This document shows positions 32,160 to 40,197 of a stretch of DNA of 41,122 bases, piece by piece; the first letter of the stretch is position 1, and each line of letters opens with the position of its first letter. The stretch comes from CAYWRZ01 sp964460845. GTDB taxonomy: Bacteria; Bacteroidota; Bacteroidia; Flavobacteriales_D; UBA2798. Under the pieces are notes generated by a model. That model was given only the letters and a program-made list of their open reading frames with translations, searched no databases and was not told the DNA's origin. Position numbers and translations under genes: made by a program. Where the stretch lies: contig CAYWRZ010000023.1 of assembly GCA_964460845.1 (NCBI GenBank), forward strand, positions 1-41,122, read 5' to 3'.

Positions 32160-33299
32160 TCAACCTTCAAATAATTCTTTCAATTTGTCTTCGAGCGCTT
32201 TTCCGCGCAGGTTGGCTTCGATTACGTTACCGCTTTTATCGAGCAGCACGGTGAAGGGGATGCCCTCGAAGCCATAGAGCGAAACCACAGGCGAATTCCA
32301 CATTTGCAGGTCGCTCACGTGCGAAGACCAGCTTAGCTTATCCTGAGAAATGGCACCCAGCCATTTTTCGCGGTTATTGTCGAGCGAAACCGAATAGATG
32401 TCGAATCCTTTTTTGTGGTATTTCTCGTAGAGTGCGACCACATTGGGGTTTTCGCGGCGGCAGGGACCGCACCACGAAGCCCAGAAATCGATCAGCACAT
32501 ACTTGCCGCGCAGCGACGAGAGCTTTAACAGCTTACCCTGGCGATCGGGCAGCTCTATTTCAGGAGCGGGTGCACCGGGTTTAAGCAATTTCTCCATGCG
32601 TTCGGCCTGTGCTTTCTGGATTTCGGCCATCTGCTTCATCTGTTGTGCCTGTTGCACAAATGCGCTTACACTTTTATGGTAGTCGCTTCCGGGCATGGAA
32701 GCTGCCATAGCCGCTTCGATTTGGTGCAGGTACTCCGTTTCGGTGATCGGGTCAAAATAGTTGATGGCGTAAAACAGCACAGGCGAAGCCTGATGCTTGT
32801 CTATAAATTCTTTTTTGTACGTGTTAAAATCCTGTTGAAGCGCTGTGATTGCTGCGAGCAGCGAATCCGGATCAGCGCCGGGTTCCAGTTGCTGCTGGTT
32901 CAGCGATTGGATGGCTTTGTAATGGTCGTTTCCGCGACGCAGCAGCTCGAGGGTCAGCTCCGAATAGGGCGATCCGCTTACGGTATAGGTTTCGAACAGG
33001 GCCGAGGCCTCGGCATTCACTACCGGCTTGTGGGTACTGTCGAGCAGCAGCGGGCAACGTTCTTCGTAACCGCTTACACGCAGGCTGTAGAAGTTGAGTG
33101 TGGACGGAAATTCGAGGCTGAATTTGCCACTTTCATCGAGCACAGCCGAATCGACTACTACCGGGTTTCCCTTTTCGAAGCGTTCGAGGTAAAGTGTTTT
33201 TCCCGCACCGCCTTTGATTTCGCCGGTCAGCAGGTTACGATCTTTGCCGCAAGCTGCAAACAGCAGGAGGGCAAGGCAGGCTATCCAAAAATTTTTCAT
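32160..33299 (-). CDS. TlpA-family lipoprotein (DUF4369-type N-terminus), copy 2
   Basis: 379 aa. The lipobox ends LFAAC (Cys17), so this copy is membrane-anchored. Then comes a DUF4369-like domain (about 20-120), a helical region (about 120-240) and a TlpA domain with CGPC at 277-280. Tandem paralogue of the gene at 30991-32154, from which it is separated by 5 bp. It starts 2 bp after the gatB stop. The pair may act on different substrates or membranes. Redox role is by family. Confidence 0.88.
   Translation of the reverse strand: MKNFWIACLALLLFAACGKDRNLLTGEIKGGAGKTLYLERFEKGNPVVVDSAVLDESGKFSLEFPSTLNFYSLRVSGYEERCPLLLDSTHKPVVNAEASALFETYTVSGSPYSELTLELLRRGNDHYKAIQSLNQQQLEPGADPDSLLAAITALQQDFNTYKKEFIDKHQASPVLFYAINYFDPITETEYLHQIEAAMAASMPGSDYHKSVSAFVQQAQQMKQMAEIQKAQAERMEKLLKPGAPAPEIELPDRQGKLLKLSSLRGKYVLIDFWASWCGPCRRENPNVVALYEKYHKKGFDIYSVSLDNNREKWLGAISQDKLSWSSHVSDLQMWNSPVVSLYGFEGIPFTVLLDKSGNVIEANLRGKALEDKLKELFEG
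32443..32498 (-). repeat. 56-bp exact duplicate over the CxxC site, copy 2
   Basis: Identical to 31274-31329; see that entry. The two copies are about 1.17 kb apart, the length of one gene. Confidence 0.9.
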
Positions 33300-33301
33300 A
33301 G

Positions 33302-34768
33302 TCAGAGCGGCGTTTCGTCTAATGCTTTTACGAGTAATTTATTAGTGGTTTTCGGGTCGGCTTTTCCTTTCGATTGTTTCATGACTTCGCCCATAAATAC
33401 ACCGAGAAGTCCGGTTTTACCGCCTTTGTATTTTTTCACTTCTTCGGGATGGCGGGCTATCACTTCGCGGATAAGCGTGCTCAAAAAATCTTCGTTGCTT
33501 TCCTGTAGCCAATTGTTTTCTTCGGCTATCTGCAAAGGTGTTTTGCCCGGTTCGGTAAGCAGCTTCGGGAAAATATGCTGTGCCGCTACGGTATGGCTCA
33601 CTTTGGAAGCATCGATCAGATTGATTAGTGCGGCGAGGGTATCGGGCGAAAGCGGGAAGCGGGTAATATCGAGTCCGTTTTCGTTGAGGTAAGAGCGAAT
33701 CTCGCCCATGATCCAGTTGGCCGCCGATTTATAGTTGGGCGTATGTGCGATGATGGCTTCGAAATACAGCGCGATGGCTTTCTGATCGGTGATTTGGTAG
33801 GCATCGTATTCCGACAGCCCGTATTCGCGGGTATATTTCAGGAAAAGCTCGCCGGGCAATGGAGGCAGCGTGGCTTGTATTTCGCGGATGTATTCCTGCG
33901 AAAGGTGTACCGGTTGCAGGTCGGGTTCGGGGAAATAACGGTAATCGTGCGCCATTTCTTTGCTGCGCATACTGATAGTGCTACCCGAAACGGCGTCGAA
34001 AGAACGGGTTTCCTGGTAGATGGGATCGCCTTTCTCGAGGCAGTCGATTTGTCGTTCTATCTCATGTTCGATAGCGCGTTGCACGTTGCGAATGGAGTTC
34101 ATGTTTTTTACTTCCACCTTTACCCCGTATTCTTCTGCGCCGCGTTTTCTTACTGAAATATTGGCGTCGCAACGCAAAGAACCTTCTTCCATATTGCCGT
34201 CGCAGATTTCGAGATAACGTACCAGCTTACGGATTTCGGTCAGGTAATTATAGGCTTCTTTGGCCGAACGCATATCGGGATGCGAAACCACTTCAAGCAG
34301 CGGTACACCGGCTCGGTTCAGATCGATCAGCGTGTGGAATGGATCCACATCATGTACACTTTTTCCCGAATCTTCTTCAATATGGATGCGGATGAGGCTG
34401 ATGACTTTGTCGCGGTTTTCTTCGTCTTTAATGAGCACTTCGCCGTTCCGGCAAATGGGAGTGGTATCTTGTGTAATCTGATATCCCTTGGGAAGGTCGG
34501 CGTAAAAATAGTTTTTGCGCGCAAAGTGCATATCCGAGGCAATGTCGCAGCGACAGGCCAGTCCGAGCCTTACGGCAAATTCGATCGACTTTTTGTTGAG
34601 CCTTGGTAAGGTTCCGGGATGCCCGAGCGAGACCACGCTCACATTGGTATTGGGCAATGCGCCGAATTCATTTACATCGGAAGAGAAATTTTTAGAACGT
34701 GTCAGCAACTGCACGTGTACTTCGAGTCCGATTACCGCTTCGTACTTATCGTAAGGTGATTCCGTCAT
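33302..34768 (-). CDS. gatB: Asp/Glu-tRNA amidotransferase subunit B
   Basis: 488 aa, normal for GatB. With GatA and GatC it converts misacylated Glu-tRNA(Gln) and Asp-tRNA(Asn) to Gln- and Asn-tRNA. Visible: EAVIGLEVHVQL at the N-terminus, the NVSVVSLGHPGTLPRLN region, DLNRAGVPLLEVVSHPD, EVKNMNSIRNVQRAIEHE, SKEMAHDYRYFPEPDL and the C-terminal YqeY-like tail GKTGLLGVFMGEVMKQSKGKADP. No gatA or gatC is nearby. It lies 60 bp after the purine nucleoside phosphorylase gene and 2 bp before the TlpA-like lipoprotein. Confidence 0.97.
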   Translation of the reverse strand: MTESPYDKYEAVIGLEVHVQLLTRSKNFSSDVNEFGALPNTNVSVVSLGHPGTLPRLNKKSIEFAVRLGLACRCDIASDMHFARKNYFYADLPKGYQITQDTTPICRNGEVLIKDEENRDKVISLIRIHIEEDSGKSVHDVDPFHTLIDLNRAGVPLLEVVSHPDMRSAKEAYNYLTEIRKLVRYLEICDGNMEEGSLRCDANISVRKRGAEEYGVKVEVKNMNSIRNVQRAIEHEIERQIDCLEKGDPIYQETRSFDAVSGSTISMRSKEMAHDYRYFPEPDLQPVHLSQEYIREIQATLPPLPGELFLKYTREYGLSEYDAYQITDQKAIALYFEAIIAHTPNYKSAANWIMGEIRSYLNENGLDITRFPLSPDTLAALINLIDASKVSHTVAAQHIFPKLLTEPGKTPLQIAEENNWLQESNEDFLSTLIREVIARHPEEVKKYKGGKTGLLGVFMGEVMKQSKGKADPKTTNKLLVKALDETPL

Positions 34769-34828
34769 GGGTATTGCGTGCGAAAAAGAAAGTTAAAGTT
34801 AAGCATTTCCGCGCTTTTTATGCGTATT

Positions 34829-35641
34829 TCAGAGTGCAGCCAGCAGTTCTTTGAAGAGGAATGTCATTTTAGGTTCTATCTCACGAGCTACCTGCTGTAC
34901 TTCTTCGTGCGACACTTCCACAATCTGGTCTTCGAGTCCGAGGTCGGTAATGATCGATACCGCAAAACAGGGTACCTGCATGTGGCGGGCTACAATTACT
35001 TCGGGTACGGTGCTCATACCCACCGCATCGGCGCCGATAATGCGTATGTATTTGTATTCGGCGGGCGTTTCGAAACAGGGGCCGCTCAACCCGGCATAGA
35101 CACCTTCGGCTATCCTGATTCCATTGGCTTCGGCTATTTCGCGGGCTTTTTTGACCAGCTTACGATCGTAGGCCTCGCTCATATCGGGGAAACGCGGGCC
35201 GAGTTGCTCAATATTGGGGCCTATCAGCGGATTGGTCGGGAACAGGTTGATATGATCACGGATAAGCATGATCTCTCCGATTTTAAATTCAGGATTCATC
35301 CCCCCGGCCGCATTGGAAAGCAGTAATGTACGGATGCCTAATTGCTTCATAACTCTCACGGGAAACGTGAGCTGCTGCATGGTATAACCCTCGTAAAAAT
35401 GGAAACGTCCCTGCATGGCCACCACTTTTTTTCCGCCCAGCGTACCGAAAATTAATTTCCCGCTATGCCCTTCTACTGTCGATACGGGGAAATTTGGAAT
35501 TTCTCTGTAAGGCAGCGCGGTTTCGATATCAATTTCGTTTACCAGTCCGCCGAGCCCGGTGCCGAGAATAATTCCGGCTTCGGGTTCCAGCTTGGTTTTA
35601 CTGCGGATAAAATCACAAGTTTCGGAGAGTTGTGCTAACAT
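34829..35641 (-). CDS. punA: Purine nucleoside phosphorylase (trimeric type)
   Basis: 270 aa. The N-terminal phosphate-binding IILGTGLGGL, then VEGHSGKLIFG, MQGRFHFYEGYT, the purine-site LLLSNAAGGMNPEF, and SGPCFETPAEYKYIRIIGADAVGMSTVPEV are all typical of trimeric PNP (xapA/punA type). It cleaves guanosine and inosine for salvage. The ATG at 35641 lies 29 bp inside the end of lpxK, giving an unusually long same-strand overlap; the standard N-terminus supports it. Confidence 0.93.
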   Translation of the reverse strand: MLAQLSETCDFIRSKTKLEPEAGIILGTGLGGLVNEIDIETALPYREIPNFPVSTVEGHSGKLIFGTLGGKKVVAMQGRFHFYEGYTMQQLTFPVRVMKQLGIRTLLLSNAAGGMNPEFKIGEIMLIRDHINLFPTNPLIGPNIEQLGPRFPDMSEAYDRKLVKKAREIAEANGIRIAEGVYAGLSGPCFETPAEYKYIRIIGADAVGMSTVPEVIVARHMQVPCFAVSIITDLGLEDQIVEVSHEEVQQVAREIEPKMTFLFKELLAAL

Positions 35642-36671
35642 AATCCTGTATTCGTTCAGTGAATTTTTTTTCTTCCTGCATGACTACCGAAACGGGTTGA
35701 TAATAGAGCGGCAGCTTATGCAGTGCATCCCGTATTTCGTCGGGAAGCGCACGTAATCGCATCGCGTCTTTTTCGGTAGTAATCAGCAAGGTTTCCTTGT
35801 TCGCAAAGCTATCAAATAAATCGGTAATGCGCCCGATGTCTTTTGCGGTAAAGCGGTGGTGGTCGCCGAATCGAAGGTGTTGCACCGAGCTTGCCGTCGA
35901 ACGCAGAAATTCTTCCAATGGCAGCGGATTGGCGATGCCCGTAAAAAGCGCTACGGGCTGTCCTAAGGGAGAAGCCTCTTGTCCGGAATGGAATACGCTT
36001 TTTAGTGGGCCGTAAGTGAAATGGGAAAAAAAAACAGGAGCATCAGTGTAGCGGGCGATCCTTGCTTCGGTTTCTTCTTTTTGTGCCGTACTTAGTTCCG
36101 GGCATTTGGTCACTACCACGATATCGGCTCGCTTGGCGTTGTGCCTCATTTCACGGAGGTTACCGACAGGCAGCACGTAATCTTCGTAAAAGGGAAGCGC
36201 GTATTCGGTCAGCAATATAGACAGGCCCGGCTGTATAGCGCGGTGCTGATAGGCATCGTCGAGCAGTACCACCTGCGTATAAGGATGGATACGCATCAAG
36301 CGGATTACACCCTGTACGCGATTTTCGCCTACCGCCACCACCGTTTCGGGATGGCGCAACTTGCACTGAAGCGGTTCGTCGCCCGTTTCACCGGCTTGTG
36401 AAGAAAGCTTTACTTCGCGGTAACCTCGGGTGGTACGTCCATACCCGCGACTCAGCACAGCGGTTTTATACTCGTTTTCGAGCAGACTCAGAAGATAAGA
36501 TGTATGAGGCGATTTACCCGTGCCCCCTGTAGAAAGGTTGCCGATCGAAATAAGCGGAAGATCAAAGCGGCTTGCTTTGAGTACCTTTGTCCTGTACAGC
36601 AGGTTACGCAATTCCGTAATCAGGATCAGCAACAGCGAAAAAGGGAAAAGCAACACGCGCAGGCGTTTCAT
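35613..36671 (-). CDS. lpxK: Tetraacyldisaccharide 4'-kinase
   Basis: 352 aa. A short N-terminal membrane anchor (about 8-22) is followed by the Walker A motif ISIGNLSTGGTGKSP (about 42-55), SRGYGR, GDEP, and a DDAYQHR motif near residue 140. It phosphorylates the 4' position of the lipid A disaccharide at the inner membrane. First gene of a long unit that ends with lpxH. The -7 element at 36690-36697 lies 18 bp before its ATG. Confidence 0.95.
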   Translation of the reverse strand: MKRLRVLLFPFSLLLILITELRNLLYRTKVLKASRFDLPLISIGNLSTGGTGKSPHTSYLLSLLENEYKTAVLSRGYGRTTRGYREVKLSSQAGETGDEPLQCKLRHPETVVAVGENRVQGVIRLMRIHPYTQVVLLDDAYQHRAIQPGLSILLTEYALPFYEDYVLPVGNLREMRHNAKRADIVVVTKCPELSTAQKEETEARIARYTDAPVFFSHFTYGPLKSVFHSGQEASPLGQPVALFTGIANPLPLEEFLRSTASSVQHLRFGDHHRFTAKDIGRITDLFDSFANKETLLITTEKDAMRLRALPDEIRDALHKLPLYYQPVSVVMQEEKKFTERIQDYVSTTLRNL

Positions 36672-36689
36672 AGATTTGTTTTAGGTAAA

Positions 36690-36697
36690 CAAAAATA
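36690..36697 (-). promoter_or_regulatory. Bacteroidota -7 promoter for the lpxK operon
   Basis: TATTTTTG on the minus strand, exact. A -33 TTTG lies at 36719-36722 with a 21-bp spacer, close to the reported spacing. Best-formed promoter in the window. Confidence 0.65.
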
Positions 36698-36703
36698 GAG
36701 GAT

Positions 36704-36711
36704 TAAATTTG
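36704..36711 (+). promoter_or_regulatory. Bacteroidota -7 promoter for the NIF3-zinc-ribbon pair
   Basis: TAAATTTG, exact, 23 bp before the ATG at 36735. It lies between the -7 and -33 elements of the divergent lpxK promoter, so the two promoters are interleaved. A TTTG at 36675-36678 is 25 bp away, too far for a good -33. Confidence 0.5.
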
Positions 36712-36734
36712 GTGCAGGCAAAATCAAGCGAAAT

Positions 36735-37829
36735 ATGAAAATACAGGATGTCGTCTTATACCTCGAAAGCCTGGCTCCGCTCCGGCTGCAAGAGTCGTAC
36801 GATAACGCCGGACTCCTCACCGGCGATGCTTCGCAGCAAGTGCGAGGCGTATTGGTGAGCCTGGATTGTACCGAAGCGGTAATAGACGAGGCCATAGCCA
36901 AAAACTGCAACCTTGTGGTTTGTCACCACCCTTTGATATTCAAAGGGTTGAAAAAACTTACCGGCGCAGGATATGTGGAGCGAACCGTGATCAAATCCAT
37001 ACAGTCGGGCGTAGCCATTTATGCCATTCATACCAATCTCGACAATGTGGCGCAGGGGGTGAACGGGCGTATTGCCGAAAAGCTTGGGCTGATAAACCCT
37101 CATATTTTACAACCCAAAGAAGAGCTATTGCGTAAGCTGGCCGTATTTTGTCCGCACACCCACGCCGAGGTGGTACGAGAAGCTTTATTTGCCGCAGGCG
37201 CGGGGCATATTGGTAATTATTCCGAATGCAGCTTTAACCTCGAAGGATACGGAACTTTCAAAGCCGGTGCGGGAACCGACCCTTACATAGGCGAGCAGGC
37301 CCAAAGGCATACCGAGCCCGAAACCCGGATCGAAGTGGTGTACCCCGTATATCTCGAATCGGGAATAATAAGGGCCATGCAGCAGGCGCATCCTTACGAA
37401 GAGGTGGCTTATGACAGTTATGTTTTGGCAAATTGCTGGAATGGCGTAGGTGCGGGTATGGTAGGCGAGCTTCCCGAACCGATGGAAGAACCCCGTTTTT
37501 TAGAGTACCTGAAGGAAAAAATGGAGCTTAACGTAGTGCGTTATACGCCTCTACAAGGTAAAAAGGTGACTCGTGTAGCGCTGTGCGGTGGCGCGGGAAG
37601 CTTCCTGTTGCCACAGGCCATCCGTTCAGGAGCCCAGGTATTTGTAACGGCCGACTTCAAATACCACGAGTTTTTCGATGCCGACGGACGTATCGTAGTG
37701 GCCGATATCGGACATTATGAAAGTGAGCGCTTTACCATTGATTTGTTAGGCGATTGGATAAAGAAAAAATTTAGTAACTTTGCCGTCCATTTGACCGAAC
37801 TGAACACGAATCCCATAAATTATCTATAG
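36735..37829 (+). CDS. NIF3-like dinuclear metal-centre protein
   Basis: 364 aa, the long form with an inserted PII/CutA-like domain (about 130-240). Metal-ligand motifs are VVCHHPLIFKG (His64, His65), AIHTNLDN and, in the C-terminal half, GGAGSFLLPQAIRSGAQVFVTADFKYHEFFDA and ADIGHYESE. The family (YbgI/Nif3, often called GTP cyclohydrolase 1 type 2-like) has a hexameric toroid fold and no settled reaction. It lies 1 bp before the zinc-ribbon gene, a pairing commonly conserved in Bacteroidota. Confidence 0.92.
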   Translation: MKIQDVVLYLESLAPLRLQESYDNAGLLTGDASQQVRGVLVSLDCTEAVIDEAIAKNCNLVVCHHPLIFKGLKKLTGAGYVERTVIKSIQSGVAIYAIHTNLDNVAQGVNGRIAEKLGLINPHILQPKEELLRKLAVFCPHTHAEVVREALFAAGAGHIGNYSECSFNLEGYGTFKAGAGTDPYIGEQAQRHTEPETRIEVVYPVYLESGIIRAMQQAHPYEEVAYDSYVLANCWNGVGAGMVGELPEPMEEPRFLEYLKEKMELNVVRYTPLQGKKVTRVALCGGAGSFLLPQAIRSGAQVFVTADFKYHEFFDADGRIVVADIGHYESERFTIDLLGDWIKKKFSNFAVHLTELNTNPINYL

Positions 37830-37830
37830 C

Positions 37831-38601
37831 ATGGCCAAGACCGCCGAAAAAGACGTCAAAGATATCTCCGTAGAAGAAAAGCTGAGAGGGCTTTACAATC
37901 TTCAGCAACTGCATTCGCAGATTGACCGTATCCGCACCGTTCGTGGCGAGTTGCCACTTGAAGTTCAGGATTTGGAGGATGAAATTGCCGGTTTGGAAAC
38001 GCGCGTGCAACGCCTTGAGGATGAGGAGAAAGAAATAGAGGCACAGGTGACTGAGCGTAAAAATGCCATTAAAGACTCGCAGGCGCTTATTCGCAAGTAT
38101 GAAGAGCAGCAGGGTAAGGTGCGCAATAACCGCGAATATGACTCTATTACAAAAGAGCTGGAGTTTCAGAATTTGGAGATCCAGTTGAACGAAAAGAAAA
38201 TTAAAGAAGCGAAAACTTCGCTGGCCGCTAAAGCTGAGTTCATTGCCTCTTCCCGCGAAACGCTGACCGAGCGTAGCAAAGATTTGGAAGCAAAGAAGCA
38301 GGATCTGAAAGAAATTATCGACGAAACACAGAAAGAGGAAGAAAATCTCATTGAAAGGGCTAAGATCGCTGAAGCTCAGATTGAACCTCGTCTTTTGTCA
38401 GCGTACCAGCGCCTTCGGGGCAATGCCCGTAACGGACTGGCTGTGGTAGCGGTAGAGCGCGATTCTTGCGGCGGATGTTTTAATCATATTCCTCCTCAGC
38501 GTCAGCTCGATATTCGTATGCACAAGAAAGTGATTGTCTGCGAATACTGTGGCCGGGTGTTGGTAGATAAAGGCATTAATGCGGAAGAAGCGGAGGCCTG
38601 A
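37831..38601 (+). CDS. C4-type zinc-ribbon coiled-coil protein
   Basis: 256 aa. A long coiled coil (about 15-200) is followed by a zinc ribbon whose ligands are CGGC (Cys213, Cys216) and CEYC (Cys237, Cys240), each a CxxC pair. The architecture matches the DUF164/zf-RING_7 family, proposed to bind nucleic acid or act as a scaffold. It is cotranscribed with the NIF3-like gene (1-bp gap) and ends 32 bp before a bidirectional terminator. The family is clear; the function is not. Confidence 0.9.
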   Translation: MAKTAEKDVKDISVEEKLRGLYNLQQLHSQIDRIRTVRGELPLEVQDLEDEIAGLETRVQRLEDEEKEIEAQVTERKNAIKDSQALIRKYEEQQGKVRNNREYDSITKELEFQNLEIQLNEKKIKEAKTSLAAKAEFIASSRETLTERSKDLEAKKQDLKEIIDETQKEEENLIERAKIAEAQIEPRLLSAYQRLRGNARNGLAVVAVERDSCGGCFNHIPPQRQLDIRMHKKVIVCEYCGRVLVDKGINAEEAEA

Positions 38602-38633
38602 ATTAACCGGTAACATCTTTCTTATAAGCATTC

Positions 38634-38663
38634 AAAAGGCTGACCCATAGGTCAGCCTTTTTT
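38634..38663. terminator. Bidirectional intrinsic terminator
   Basis: AAAAGGCTGACC (38634-38645), loop CATA (38646-38649) and GGTCAGCCTTTT (38650-38661) form a perfect 12-bp stem followed by more T. It separates the zinc-ribbon gene from the convergent OmpP1-type gene. Confidence 0.92.
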
Positions 38664-38688
38664 AGTGAAGACGATAAAAGGAATTGTC

Positions 38689-40149
38689 TCAGAATCTTAC
38701 GCCCATGCTGAGTGAAAACAGCCCGACATGGTTCTTTATTATGGCCGCATTGGTGATTTGCGGGTCGTAGAGGAAAAAGTCCTCGGCCCATTCGGTCAAC
38801 ACATAAGTGGCATCTACGTAGAAGAAATTATTCCGATAGCCGATTCCGGCAGAGTAGGAAGTACGTACCGCATTGTTATCGGTGGTGCCTTCCCGGTAGG
38901 GAGAGCCGTAAATGGCGTAACCTGCGCGTAGTGCAAAAGGGTTCAGCCTCAGCTCGCCGCCTATTCTTATATTGGAAGTAGCCTGGTAACTGTCACGAAT
39001 GGCTTGATTTTCCGCCCCGAAATTATAGGGATTACCCATCGTCAGCATTTCGGGTCTCAGTCGCGCCCGACGGTAGTCCACGTATTCATAGTCGGCGCTT
39101 ATCAGTCCGTAACGGCCTATGACAAAACCGATGCTGCCGATATACCTACCCGGTGTCCTGACGCGGTAATTGTATTCGCCCAATACCGATTCTTCCTGGT
39201 AACTTTTTCCGTCGCGAAACTGAGAGCGTATTGTCGAGCTCCATCGGTCAGAAAGTGAAATGCCGCTGGCGGTGTGTAGCGCTACACCCAGCCTTATCCA
39301 ATCGGTGGGAGCTACGATGATACCGAATTTGGCATTGATACCGGTACCTCTTGTAGTAAGGCTGGTTCTATAATTGAAGCTTTCAAGGTCTGATCCCGGA
39401 TCGAGCACTTCTTCCTGATGGTTGTAGGTCTCGGAATAGCGTACGCCGGGAAATCCTACCGTCATACCCAGGTACACTTTATCCATGTAGTTGCCGCTGA
39501 AAGAAATGGCAGTCTCGCCCATGCCTCCCGAACGGTTGGTGGTACGAGTCTGCTTTACGTCGGCACCGAGCGGAAGGGCTGCGCCATAGGTATGCGCATT
39601 TGTATCGAGAGGATCGATAAGGTAAGCCCAATAAGCCGGACCCGAAGTGAAAGGTCGGTCGTCGATGAGGTAATTCTCAGGAATTCCTGCGGCGTCGTGT
39701 GCAAAAACGTCGAGCAGTGAAGTATTGTTTACACCCGATATAGTGCTACGGTTGTTGAAATTATTGAGGCGGGTATAGGCCAAACCGAGTTGTACCGAAC
39801 GCCAGTCGCTGCCCTGTTCGGTTTTTAAAGCCCCCACCAAAGCAATATTAGATAAGTTGAAATTGCCTTTGCCATTGCTGTGTGAGGACCCGTTAAATAC
39901 CGCGTCGGAAGCGAAATCAAGGTAGTTGAAGGACAGCGTAAATTCCGATTTGGTAAAACGTGCCAGTCCTGCGGGGTTGACGTGCATGGCTGAGACATCT
40001 CCTCCGATGACGCTCATGGAACCTGCCATGGCGTTATGGCGCGAAGTACCTCCGAATCCAAGTCGTGAATAACGCAGCGCGTCCACTTCATTCTGAGCCT
40101 GTGCCGCAAAGGGTACAGTTATGAGCAATACTATCCATTTCAGGCGCAT
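38689..40149 (-). CDS. OmpP1/FadL-family outer-membrane transporter
   Basis: 486 aa. A signal peptide (1-20, ending AAQAQ) is followed by the FadL-like N-terminus ALRYSRLGFGGTSRHNAMAGSMSVIGGDVSAMHVNPAGLARF, which matches the NAMAGA...NPAGL pattern of OmpP1/FadL/TodX proteins. The rest is strand-rich and ends in the aromatic LFSLSMGVRF, as for barrel assembly. Such porins take up hydrophobic substrates; in Bacteroidota they are often labelled haemin receptors without proof. The ATG at 40149 is preferred over an in-frame TTG at 40176. It lies 48 bp after the stop of the low-complexity gene and probably shares its transcript. Confidence 0.85.
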   Translation of the reverse strand: MRLKWIVLLITVPFAAQAQNEVDALRYSRLGFGGTSRHNAMAGSMSVIGGDVSAMHVNPAGLARFTKSEFTLSFNYLDFASDAVFNGSSHSNGKGNFNLSNIALVGALKTEQGSDWRSVQLGLAYTRLNNFNNRSTISGVNNTSLLDVFAHDAAGIPENYLIDDRPFTSGPAYWAYLIDPLDTNAHTYGAALPLGADVKQTRTTNRSGGMGETAISFSGNYMDKVYLGMTVGFPGVRYSETYNHQEEVLDPGSDLESFNYRTSLTTRGTGINAKFGIIVAPTDWIRLGVALHTASGISLSDRWSSTIRSQFRDGKSYQEESVLGEYNYRVRTPGRYIGSIGFVIGRYGLISADYEYVDYRRARLRPEMLTMGNPYNFGAENQAIRDSYQATSNIRIGGELRLNPFALRAGYAIYGSPYREGTTDNNAVRTSYSAGIGYRNNFFYVDATYVLTEWAEDFFLYDPQITNAAIIKNHVGLFSLSMGVRF

Positions 40150-40197
40150 AAGGCTGATGCTTTTAAGAGGGAACAAGAAATTATTGTCTGCGTAGTA

